Assembly: GCA_034439915.1 (NCBI GenBank)
Contig: JAWXBI010000290.1
Location: 1 to 7,757, forward strand
Direction: 5' to 3'
Length of the DNA stretch: 7,757 bases
Origin: JADJLQ01 sp034439915
GTDB lineage: Bacteria > Bacteroidota > Bacteroidia > Chitinophagales > Saprospiraceae
A model generated the notes under the pieces. It was given only the letters and a program-made list of their open reading frames with translations. It was not told the origin of the DNA and ran no database searches. The stretch's first letter is position 1; every line of letters starts with the position of its first letter. Shown one piece after another: positions 1-7,106 of the stretch. The position numbers were made by a program, and so were the translations under genes.

Positions 1-767
1 CGGATCCGGTTGCAGCCTTCACAGAAAGGGGCACTCATGGTGCTGATCACGGCGAATGTGCCCATATGTCCTTTAGCCCTGAATTTTTTATCAGTGTCGT
101 GGATGCCATTGTACAGGGATTCAATTTCGTATTTGGTTTGAATGGAGTCCAGCATTTCTTGCAGGGTCACTACTTTATTGCTGGACCAGCGATTGCCTTC
201 AAAAGGCATGAATTCAATAAAACGGACATGGATAGGATGATCCTTTGTCCAGGCTACGAAATCCAGAAGTTCCGCCTCATTTAACCCCTTCATAACCACC
301 ATATTGATCTTGACATGGAATCCCCGGTCGATCAATAAATTGATATTGTCCAGGGTGCGCTGAAACTGGTCCCTTCTGGTCATGAACATAAAGCGGTCTT
401 TATCCAGGGTATCCAGGCTGACATTAAGTGAGGTCAGGTCTGCTTTTTCAAAGACCTCCATAAAATCATGCACCCGGGTGGCATTGGTGGTAAGGGTCAG
501 TTTGACGGGTAGTTTGGATAAACGCAGGATGATATCACCGGCATCTTTTCTGACCAGGGGCTCCCCTCCGGTCAACCTGATTTTATTAACACCCAGGTCG
601 ACAAATATTTTTGCCAGTTCTTCAATCTCTCCAGCCTGCATGAGTTTGGAGGCGGGCGTAAACTCATAATCCTCCTCAGGCATACAATAGAAGCAGCGCA
701 GATTACAGTTGTCGGTAAGTGAAATCCGCAGATAAGTATGCTGGCGGCCGTAGGTATCCTGGATCAT
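1..767 (-). CDS. moaA: GTP 3',8-cyclase MoaA, C-terminus cut by window edge
   Basis: MoaA is the radical SAM enzyme that rearranges GTP to 3',8-cyclo-7,8-dihydro-GTP, the first step of molybdenum cofactor synthesis in the cytoplasm. I read 255 codons on the minus strand from the ATG at 767; the frame runs off the left edge. The N-terminal radical SAM cluster motif CNLRCFYC (Cys21, Cys25, Cys28) follows the typical family opening TYLRISLTD. GGEP is at 67-70, SLDTLD at 117-122, and FIEFMPFEGNRW at 183-194. The second [4Fe-4S] site begins as CEGC (Cys249, Cys252) just before the edge; its third Cys would lie outside. Family members are usually about 325-330 residues, so about 70 are missing. An in-frame stop (TAA) lies 27 bases upstream of the ATG, and no alternative ATG lies between them. 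The gene upstream on the same strand ends 100 bases away and has no obvious link to cofactor synthesis. The assignment is firm. Confidence 0.96.
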   Translation of the reverse strand, partial: MIQDTYGRQHTYLRISLTDNCNLRCFYCMPEEDYEFTPASKLMQAGEIEELAKIFVDLGVNKIRLTGGEPLVRKDAGDIILRLSKLPVKLTLTTNATRVHDFMEVFEKADLTSLNVSLDTLDKDRFMFMTRRDQFQRTLDNINLLIDRGFHVKINMVVMKGLNEAELLDFVAWTKDHPIHVRFIEFMPFEGNRWSSNKVVTLQEMLDSIQTKYEIESLYNGIHDTDKKFRAKGHMGTFAVISTMSAPFCEGCNRI

Positions 768-867
768 GCCGATAGTCGGTTTCTTTTGGTTCGTTTAGTA
801 TACAACTTAAGGTAAAAGTATTGGAATTCCACCCAATCTGATAATTAAACATAAGATCCCACGATGC

Positions 868-2295
868 TTACTCCGCCAGCGCAAGTTTTTGAATCATTCC
901 GTTAAATATAAAGCTATGAAAGGGGAGGACTGTATACCAATACAACCTGCCTAATATCCCCAATGGCCTGAAGGTAGCCGTTTGAATAAGTTCATCGTTG
1001 TCGTTAATTTTAAATTCTAACCAGGCCTCACCCGGCAACTTCATTTCGGCATACAACAACAACCTTTTTTCTTTCTTGTTTGCAATCAGCACTCTCCAGA
1101 AATCCAGGGTTTCACCCGTTGCAATTTCTGTGTCCCTTTTCCTGCCCCTGCGCATGCCTACCCCTCCTAGGATTTGGTCGATAATCCCTCTGATCTCCCA
1201 AAGCCAGTTGCCATAATACCACCCATTCCTGCCGCCGATGGACCAGATTTTATTCAGCGTGTTTTCACTATTCCGGGTTTGTATTTTTCGGGTATCTGTA
1301 AAACATCCATGAACGGGCACTTCCAGGTATTGGGATATTCCCTTTTTGAAAATTGCACTGGTCTGAGCATCTTTCCAACTAGATAATACCTGATTTTGTT
1401 CTATTTTATCAAAAGCAAGCCGGATAGAAGTATCATAATCGATCAGTAAAATTCCCAGCAGGGAAGCCAACTGGTTGGGTTTACAAATGACCTCTACTTT
1501 CATGCTGTTTACTAGGTTTTGGGCCAGAGAATAAGAAGTTGCGGTGACAAAATATAACCAATACGAAGATATTTTTGGAGTCATGACAGGCACCACAATA
1601 ATTCTTCTGTGCAATCCCCTGATCTTGGCAAAACGCAGCAACATATCTTTATAACTAAGGATATCGGGGCCACCGATGTCGTAATTTTGGTTATAGGTGT
1701 CGGTACGACCAGCTACCCCACTTAAAAACTCGACCACATTCCGGACAGCAATAGGCTGGCACTTTGTTTTTACCCATCTTGGGGTAATCATAAATGGCAA
1801 TTTTTCAACCAGATCGCGAATGATTTCAAAAGAAGCACTCCCGGAACCAACTATAATACCCGCCCTCAAGGTGGTCAGGGCAAAAGAGGAGTGGCTTAAA
1901 ATGTCTTCTACTTTTTTACGGGAAGCCAGGTGTTTGGACAATTCCGTTTCATTTACAATCCCACTTAGATAGATGACCTGGGTTGCCCTGGTTTTTTCAA
2001 TTCTTTCTCTGAAATTGTTGGCACAAATTTGTTCCATACGTTCAAAATCACCCGATTGCGTCGACATGGAATGAATAAGATAATAAGCGACGTCGATATC
2101 GTTTGGAATCAGGCTTAAACTTTCTTTTTCCAAAAAATCAACTTCAATGACACTAAGATTATTTTTTGGGTATGCCTGAGCATTAAACCTGTTTTTATCC
2201 CTGACGCAACCAACTACCTGGTGGCCGTTCTGAATCAAGACCGGCAACAACCTTTGGGCAATGTATCCTGTAATACCGGTGAGTAAGATTTTCAT
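868..2295 (-). CDS. SDR-like NAD(P)-binding protein with C-terminal DUF2867 domain
   Basis: This is a 475-residue two-domain protein. The N-terminus (MKILLTGITGYIA) is a Rossmann nucleotide-binding start with G7, G10 and A13 in the atypical SDR/NmrA-like glycine pattern. Later family hallmarks are YYLIHSM at 71-77, YLSGI at 109-113, LRAGIIVGSGS at 143-153 and YDIGGPD at 205-211. I see no SDR catalytic YxxxK after YLSG, which is usual for this atypical group, so it may be a binding or redox-sensing protein and not a classical dehydrogenase. From about residue 325 the sequence is DUF2867-like: SIGGRNGWYYGNWLWEIRG at 352-370, GGVGMRRGR at 377-385, ETLDFWRVL at 395-403, and AEMKLPGEAWLEF at 416-428. 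I chose the ATG at 2295 because it starts directly at the Rossmann strand; an ATG at 2340 would add 15 basic residues unlike the family. The protein is probably cytoplasmic. Substrate and pathway are unknown. The next gene on this strand is moaA, 100 bases downstream. Confidence 0.88.
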   Translation of the reverse strand: MKILLTGITGYIAQRLLPVLIQNGHQVVGCVRDKNRFNAQAYPKNNLSVIEVDFLEKESLSLIPNDIDVAYYLIHSMSTQSGDFERMEQICANNFRERIEKTRATQVIYLSGIVNETELSKHLASRKKVEDILSHSSFALTTLRAGIIVGSGSASFEIIRDLVEKLPFMITPRWVKTKCQPIAVRNVVEFLSGVAGRTDTYNQNYDIGGPDILSYKDMLLRFAKIRGLHRRIIVVPVMTPKISSYWLYFVTATSYSLAQNLVNSMKVEVICKPNQLASLLGILLIDYDTSIRLAFDKIEQNQVLSSWKDAQTSAIFKKGISQYLEVPVHGCFTDTRKIQTRNSENTLNKIWSIGGRNGWYYGNWLWEIRGIIDQILGGVGMRRGRKRDTEIATGETLDFWRVLIANKKEKRLLLYAEMKLPGEAWLEFKINDNDELIQTATFRPLGILGRLYWYTVLPFHSFIFNGMIQKLALAE

Positions 2296-2639
2296 AATTA
2301 GACGTTTAGCGAGTATAATCCGCCCTCGGCAGAATGGCATCCATAATCTGGTAATCGGTCATCATTCATAAGATCATTTGAGGTAAACCTTAAAAGATTC
2401 GTCACTTTTGTCTGATTATCCAACTTAAAACAGAAATGGCCGGCAAAGGTTGTAAGCTAGAAAAATTAAAAAAATCTTGTGATGAAATTACTCAATTTAT
2501 CCTGCTTAACTGGAAATCCCTCAATGGATAAAAACATAGGTATATTCATTAAATTTAACTTATAAAAATAATTCTTGGTCCCTGCCCATTTGGTGCCGAC
2601 CTTTATTCAAAAATTCAGTGCGCTTTTAATTTTTGCCGT
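2296..2639. other. Divergent intergenic region, AT-rich, no gene seen
   Basis: These 344 bases separate two divergently transcribed genes, so promoters for both should lie here. The stretch is AT-rich, most strongly at 2455-2580. I looked for the Bacteroidota promoter pattern (TTTG, then 19-21 bases, then TAnnTTTG) and found no clean match on either strand. No strong inverted repeat, tRNA or known riboswitch was recognised. The longest small frame noticed (2482-2565, 27 codons) is discussed under rejected items. Confidence 0.6.
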
Positions 2640-3965
2640 ATGAAAAAAAATCAACCAGGTCTCTTCCCCCGCCGAAATTTTATTAAACAGGCTGGAGCTG
2701 CTTTGTCCTCTTTTATTATCGTTCCTCGTTTTGTCCTGGGAGGGAAAAAACCAGATGGGTCTTGTTACACGCCACCGAGTGATTTGATCTCGTTAGGATT
2801 TATTGGTACAGGAAAACAGGGAAGGGGTCTTACCACTACTTTTCTTGGAACCGGTGAGATCAGGATAGCTGCCCTAAGTGACGTATACCAGGCTAAAGCC
2901 CAACTGACCCTGGATAGAATTAAAGCCTACTATGATAAAAACTCTCAACAGGGGACTTTTACCGGGGTTCAGGTATACCAGGACTTCAGAGCGTTGTTGC
3001 TACACAAAGACATCGATGCAGTGGTTATTGCTACACCGGATCACTGGCATGCGGCTATAGCGGTAAAAGCCGCCGAGGCAGGTAAGGACATATATTGTGA
3101 AAAGCCATTGTCACTCACTGTGAGAGAAGGCAGAGCCATGGTCACCGCTGCCCGGAAGTACCATCGGGTATTTCAGACGGGAAGTATGCAGCGTTCGTGG
3201 CCAGAATTTCGTCAGGCTGCGGAATTAGTGCGAAATGGATACATTGGTGAAATTAAAAGCATCAAGGTAAACGTTGGACCACCTCCGGTGGCATACAACC
3301 TGGCATCTGAAGTTATTCCCGAAGGCCTGGATTGGAAAACCTGGTTAGGCCCTAATGAATACCTTCCTTTTAATGCGGAATTGGCTCCGCCCACTTCAAA
3401 GGATGTATTTCCTAATTGGCGGTTGTATAAAGAATTCGGGGGAGGCATGGTCACCGACTGGGGCGCCCATATGTTTGACATCGTGCAGTGGGCGCTGGAC
3501 ATGGACCACAGCGGACCGCTTGACGTGACCCCGCCTGATCAGGGGGCACATCCTTTTTTAACCTTCCGCTACAAAGGCGGTATCCCGGTGACTCATGAAA
3601 AATGGGAATGGGGCAATGCGATCCATTTCATCGGATCCGAAGGGGACATCAAGGTACAACGTAAGAAAATAGAAACAAGTCCTTCTGCACTGGCTGAAAA
3701 AGTTATGGGGGCCAATGAAAAACACGTCTACAAGAGCGAAAATCATTATAAAGATTTTCTGAATGCCATGCGGAAACGAAGCAAACCAATCTGTGATGTT
3801 GAAATTGGTCACCGTACCGCTACCGTATGCAATATGGCCAACATTGCTTATGCGCTCAACCGGCCCTTGAAATGGAATCCAATAAAGGAAAAATTTAAAA
3901 AGGACCAGGAAGCCAATCAACTTTTAGGAAGGCCCATGTTGAATGAATGGGCAATAAAAATATAA
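2640..3965 (+). CDS. Tat-exported Gfo/Idh/MocA family oxidoreductase
   Basis: This 441-residue protein belongs to the Gfo/Idh/MocA family, NAD(P)-dependent enzymes acting mostly on sugars, inositols and related polyols. Residues 10-16 (PRRNFIK) form a twin-arginine export signal, followed by a hydrophobic stretch and IVPRFVLGG at 27-35, a leader typical of exported members in Bacteroidota and Planctomycetes. The Rossmann motif GTGKQG is at 56-61, TPDHWH at 132-137, and EKPL, with the family's active-site lysine K155, at 154-157. The conserved C-terminal-domain motif GGGMVTDWGAHMFD is at 267-280, holding D273, H277 and D280, where catalytic or substrate-binding residues sit in relatives. GHRTATVCNMANIA at 390-403 is the usual family ending. 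The length is normal. Exported relatives such as glucose-fructose oxidoreductase of Zymomonas carry tightly bound NADP, and the same may apply here (inference). The specific substrate cannot be read from the sequence. It leads a likely three-gene operon; the next gene starts 40 bases after its stop. Confidence 0.94.
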   Translation: MKKNQPGLFPRRNFIKQAGAALSSFIIVPRFVLGGKKPDGSCYTPPSDLISLGFIGTGKQGRGLTTTFLGTGEIRIAALSDVYQAKAQLTLDRIKAYYDKNSQQGTFTGVQVYQDFRALLLHKDIDAVVIATPDHWHAAIAVKAAEAGKDIYCEKPLSLTVREGRAMVTAARKYHRVFQTGSMQRSWPEFRQAAELVRNGYIGEIKSIKVNVGPPPVAYNLASEVIPEGLDWKTWLGPNEYLPFNAELAPPTSKDVFPNWRLYKEFGGGMVTDWGAHMFDIVQWALDMDHSGPLDVTPPDQGAHPFLTFRYKGGIPVTHEKWEWGNAIHFIGSEGDIKVQRKKIETSPSALAEKVMGANEKHVYKSENHYKDFLNAMRKRSKPICDVEIGHRTATVCNMANIAYALNRPLKWNPIKEKFKKDQEANQLLGRPMLNEWAIKI

Positions 3966-4005
3966 ATTATTTTATTTGACCTTAATCCGATTACCGCTAC
4001 CTCTT

Positions 4006-5223
4006 ATGAAAATTATTATCATTTGCCTATGTATTTCATTCCTGTTAACAGATCTTTTGATTGCCCAAACGGATGTAGAAAAAAGGATTCAAACCCAATT
4101 GATTCTTGCCGAAAACGGCTCCACGATCGATTTGGGCGAAGGGATATTCCACTTCAGTAAAAGCCTTTCAATGGATGGAAAAAAGAATGTTACTATCCAA
4201 GGCAGGGGGATGAACAAAACCATCCTGACGTTCAAAGGTCAGCGGGCTGGTGCGGAAGGAATCAAAATTACCAATAGCGAAAATATCGTACTCCACGATT
4301 TTACGGTTCAGGATTCGAAAGGTGATCTGATTAAAGCGATGCACGTGAATGGAATCCGATTTCAACGCATCAAAGCAGAATGGACGGGTAAACCTTCAAA
4401 AACAAACGGCAGTTATGCCCTCTATCCGGTGCAGTGCCAACAGGTGATGATTGATAGTTGTATCGCTATCGGCGCTTCTGATGCCGGCATCTATGTTGGC
4501 CAATCCAAATATATCGTCGTGAAAAATTGTACTGCATCTCAGAATGTTGCCGGGATCGAAATTGAAAATTCCCTTTACGCCGATGTGCATGGTAATGTAA
4601 CTACAGGCAATACCGGAGGGATTTTGGTGTTTGATTTACCGGATTTGGTACAAAAGCGCGGGGGATATGTACGTGTATTTAATAACCTCGTTAAAGAAAA
4701 CAACCTGGCAAATTTTGCACCCAAAGGGAATATTGTAGGCAAAGTGCCCAAAGGTTCCGGAGTGATCGTGCTGGCGACCAACCACGTTGAAATTTTTGAC
4801 AATCAAATCATCAACAACCGGACTTCCGGTGTGAGCATCATCAGTTATTTTTTAACGGAAAATAAAATTACGGACAAAGACTACTACCCCTATCCCACCG
4901 CGGTATATGTCCATGACAACGTATTTGAGCGGAAACCAGGCCGTGTTCCGTTTAAAGGAAGGTTTGCTAAAATTTATTGGTTTAAGCTTAAATTTGGCAG
5001 AGACGTTCCCCACATTGTATACGATGGTATATTGGATAAAGAGGTCCTGGACTCCCATGGCCAACCAAAACCCGAATATAAAATCTGCATCCGGAATAAT
5101 AAAAACCAAAGTGTGGCTAATATGGATGCGGAACATGGGTTTAAAAATGTATCCAGAGACCCCAAACCATTTGATTGTGCCATAGAAAAAATTAAAGCTC
5201 CAGAAATGCAGCAACCGGAATGA
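4006..5223 (+). CDS. Exported right-handed parallel beta-helix protein (TIGR03805-like)
   Basis: This is a 405-residue protein with a cleavable signal peptide: a lysine, a long hydrophobic core at 3-19, and likely cleavage near LIA/Q at 20-21. The body is a right-handed parallel beta-helix, seen as regularly spaced short strands and Asn turns. Examples are NVTIQGRGMNKTIL at 61-74, SDAGIYVGQS at 158-167, NVAGIEIENS at 180-189, NTGGILVFDLP at 202-212, and VEIFDNQIINNRTSGVSI at 261-278. The middle three I recognise as hallmarks of the family I remember as TIGR03805, exported proteins of unknown function that occur in pairs with a diheme cytochrome-like family; exactly that partner follows here. 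Beta-helix folds often bind or cleave polysaccharides, but no lyase or hydrolase catalytic set is evident. I chose the ATG at 4006 because it starts the signal peptide; an in-frame TTG at 3976 would only prepend ten residues. The stop overlaps the next start by 4 bases (ATGA), suggesting translational coupling. Confidence 0.93.
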   Translation: MKIIIICLCISFLLTDLLIAQTDVEKRIQTQLILAENGSTIDLGEGIFHFSKSLSMDGKKNVTIQGRGMNKTILTFKGQRAGAEGIKITNSENIVLHDFTVQDSKGDLIKAMHVNGIRFQRIKAEWTGKPSKTNGSYALYPVQCQQVMIDSCIAIGASDAGIYVGQSKYIVVKNCTASQNVAGIEIENSLYADVHGNVTTGNTGGILVFDLPDLVQKRGGYVRVFNNLVKENNLANFAPKGNIVGKVPKGSGVIVLATNHVEIFDNQIINNRTSGVSIISYFLTENKITDKDYYPYPTAVYVHDNVFERKPGRVPFKGRFAKIYWFKLKFGRDVPHIVYDGILDKEVLDSHGQPKPEYKICIRNNKNQSVANMDAEHGFKNVSRDPKPFDCAIEKIKAPEMQQPE

Positions 5224-6275
5224 AAAAAATATTTTTCACCTTGCTTTTATTTGCTGGCTTGATCCTCAGCTTTTCATGGAAGATAGGTCCCCCGCCTACC
5301 GCCAGTCCCTATAAAGAAAAATTATCCGATTATGGTTTTTTTATCGGAAAGATCAGCGGGCAACAGCCGGCCGTTGACGTCATGCCTTACGCACTGAATG
5401 CTTCCTTGTTTTCGGATTATGCTTACAAATTGCGTTTTGTTAGACTGCCCCAAAATAGTTTTATCCCTTATAACCCGGATTCTGTTTTTCAATTTCCCGT
5501 AGGGACGGCTATTATCAAAACCTTTTATTACCCTTTGGATGAAAGAAATATAAAAAAAGGACGCCGCCTGATCGAAACCCGCCTATTACTCCATGAACAA
5601 CAAGGCTGGGTTTCATTGCCCTATATCTGGGACGAGCAACAAACCGATGCCTGGCTGGAATTGGCGGGTGGCAATACCACGGTAACCTGGCGGGATGAAA
5701 AAGGCCTTAAACGTGAATTTGAATACCTTATCCCGAATATGAATCAATGTAAAGGTTGCCACGAACGCCATGGTGCTATGTCACCCATCGGCCCCTCTGC
5801 AAGGCAACTAAATGGAAGTTATCATTATGAACAGGGGAAAGAAAACCAATTGTCGCATTGGTCACGGGCTCAATGGTTGAAAGGTGTTCCTCAGGATTTC
5901 GCACAACTGCCATATCAAGTGGATTATGTCGATGCTACGGTTAATCTCGGTGACAGGGCAAGGGCTTACCTGGATATCAATTGTGCGCATTGCCACAATA
6001 AAGCCGGTCCCGCTCAAGCCTCCGGTTTATTTTTAGAATGGAATACCAGCGACAGTACAGCTTTTGGATTCTATAAAACTCCGGTGGCAGCAGGGCGCGG
6101 TTCAGGAAATCTGAAATTTGATATCGTACCGGGAAAACCCAATGAAAGTATTCTGATCTATCGAATGGAGTCCATCGACCCTGGCATCATGATGCCCGAG
6201 CTCAGTCGCAGCCTTCAGCATACGGAAGGGATCAGGTTGATAAAAGACTGGATAAAGTCAATGAAACAGGAGTAA
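5220..6275 (+). CDS. Exported diheme c-type cytochrome (SO2930/TIGR03806-like)
   Basis: This is a 351-residue protein beginning with a short basic start and hydrophobic segment (3-19), a signal peptide or possibly an uncleaved anchor. Two covalent heme c sites are visible: CKGCH at 177-181 and CAHCH at 255-259. The second lies in a typical context (YLDINCAHCHNKAGPA, 250-265). A late MMPELSR at 324-330 offers a Met axial ligand, probably for the second heme; the ligand of the first is unclear (M187, or a His such as H184 or H202). The N-terminal 170 residues contain no heme motif but carry conserved-looking stretches, including ALNASLFSDYAYKLRFVRLP at 58-77 and FPVGTAIIKTFYYP at 92-105, which I associate with the SO2930-type family. 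The cytochrome should act in the periplasm or on the envelope, moving electrons to or from the respiratory chain. Its ATG overlaps the beta-helix stop by 4 bases, so the two proteins are probably made together. The physiological reaction of this pair is unknown to me. Confidence 0.94.
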   Translation: MKKIFFTLLLFAGLILSFSWKIGPPPTASPYKEKLSDYGFFIGKISGQQPAVDVMPYALNASLFSDYAYKLRFVRLPQNSFIPYNPDSVFQFPVGTAIIKTFYYPLDERNIKKGRRLIETRLLLHEQQGWVSLPYIWDEQQTDAWLELAGGNTTVTWRDEKGLKREFEYLIPNMNQCKGCHERHGAMSPIGPSARQLNGSYHYEQGKENQLSHWSRAQWLKGVPQDFAQLPYQVDYVDATVNLGDRARAYLDINCAHCHNKAGPAQASGLFLEWNTSDSTAFGFYKTPVAAGRGSGNLKFDIVPGKPNESILIYRMESIDPGIMMPELSRSLQHTEGIRLIKDWIKSMKQE

Positions 6276-6290
6276 TTTCCAATTTTTTGG

Positions 6291-7103
6291 TTAAAATAAT
6301 CTTGGCTGAAACTCTATTTTGGGGTAAAAGAGGCCCACCATGATAAACGGGTTAATTGATACAAAGTCGTGTTTCTGAGTAGTGCCCAGGAAAAAATACA
6401 AATCCTTGGTTTGGGTAAACTCATCAAAATATTTTTTACGGACATCAGCCAGGGCTTTTTTTTCATCACCTTCATGCTTAGCCAAACAATTCCAATATAG
6501 CTGACCAATCTCCCAATCTTCGATCATCATTTTGCTTTCTTTTCCCTGATTGTCTTTGAAGGTATATTTGAATTTATAAGGTAGTTTATTTATTACTCCC
6601 AACTTTCCATCCTGATCCGCTTCAAAAAGGTGTAATTGATTCAATTGGGCTAATTTGTCCTTATCCCATTGTCTCTCAACGGTTTCCACACTGAAATCTA
6701 AGATTTCAGTCGGTTTAAAAACAGCTAATGACGTACTGATATTTTTGTCTTTGGCTTCTGAAATAACCTGCGATAGGGAGTTGTAAATTTTACCCAGGCA
6801 GATTTTCTTCCTAGCCTCCCAATTGTTTTCAGTTCCAATATGTTCGCTGATTTTGACTGAGCTGTCAAGTGAATAAGGCCGAAAACTTTCAGGTCTAAAA
6901 TCACTTTCATTTTTTACCAGGTCCAATTCAATCCAGTCGTATTTTTTGTATTGTTCGTGGTAGGTTTTTTTTCGGAACTGAATTGGATAAATTCTTATCC
7001 AGGAGCAGTCTTCTCGAAATCCGGCTGTGCAAACCAGTTCATCATATTTGGCAGAGAGTATTGGATACGTTTTTACAGCAATCAAAACTTTAGTCAGTGC
7101 CAT
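6291..7103 (-). CDS. Conserved hypothetical protein, partner of DUF488 gene
   Basis: This 270-residue soluble protein has no signal peptide and no membrane segment. I cannot assign it to a characterised family. The N-terminus resembles a conserved module: KVLIAVKTYP at 5-14, YDELVCTAGFRED at 20-32, SWIRIYPIQFR at 34-44 and YKKYDWIEL at 52-60. The middle has KLPYKFKYTFKD at 173-184, an acidic IEDWEIGQLYW at 194-204, and the end reads FFLGTTQKHDF at 237-247 and FIMVGLFYPK at 253-262. The V-C-x-A-G followed by W-I-R motif recalls small beta-barrel (OB-like) domains described in prokaryotic conflict and nucleotide-related proteins, but this is a weak impression. Its ATG lies 3 bases after the stop of the DUF488 gene, so the two are almost certainly co-transcribed and probably act together. 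Its stop is 15 bases from the stop of the convergent cytochrome gene, with no convincing terminator between them. Confidence 0.85.
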   Translation of the reverse strand: MALTKVLIAVKTYPILSAKYDELVCTAGFREDCSWIRIYPIQFRKKTYHEQYKKYDWIELDLVKNESDFRPESFRPYSLDSSVKISEHIGTENNWEARKKICLGKIYNSLSQVISEAKDKNISTSLAVFKPTEILDFSVETVERQWDKDKLAQLNQLHLFEADQDGKLGVINKLPYKFKYTFKDNQGKESKMMIEDWEIGQLYWNCLAKHEGDEKKALADVRKKYFDEFTQTKDLYFFLGTTQKHDFVSINPFIMVGLFYPKIEFQPRLF

Positions 7104-7106
7104 GGG

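Noticed and set aside
822..831. Palindrome TGGAATTCCA upstream of moaA as an operator
   Set aside because: A perfect 10-base palindrome is expected several times by chance in a window this size, and no second copy or nearby promoter supports it.
2296..2340. Upstream ATG at 2340 for the SDR/DUF2867 gene
   Set aside because: It adds 15 residues ahead of the Rossmann strand that look like translated leader; the ATG at 2295 matches the usual family start.
2482..2565. Small plus-strand frame of 27 codons in the divergent intergenic region
   Set aside because: It is very short, lies in the most AT-rich part, and shows no ribosome-binding context or recognisable signal or membrane pattern; chance is the simpler explanation.
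2589..2639. Possible Bacteroidota promoter before the oxidoreductase gene (TTTG at 2589-2592 and TAATTTTTG at 2627-2635)
   Set aside because: The spacing between the two elements is about 34 bases instead of 19-21, and the second element is one base too long for TAnnTTTG; it would also imply a nearly leaderless mRNA.
3976..4005. TTG start at 3976 for the beta-helix gene
   Set aside because: It would place ten residues before an otherwise complete signal peptide; the ATG at 4006 is the natural start.
4852..5214. Long antisense open frame of 120 codons inside the beta-helix gene, and similar frames opposite other genes
   Set aside because: They lie entirely within well-supported coding sequence and show no domain or motif; they are by-products of the codon use of the real genes.
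6279..6290. CCAA-TTTT-TTGG hairpin between the convergent genes as a bidirectional terminator
   Set aside because: The stem is only 4 base pairs and does not extend outward; too weak to call a terminator.
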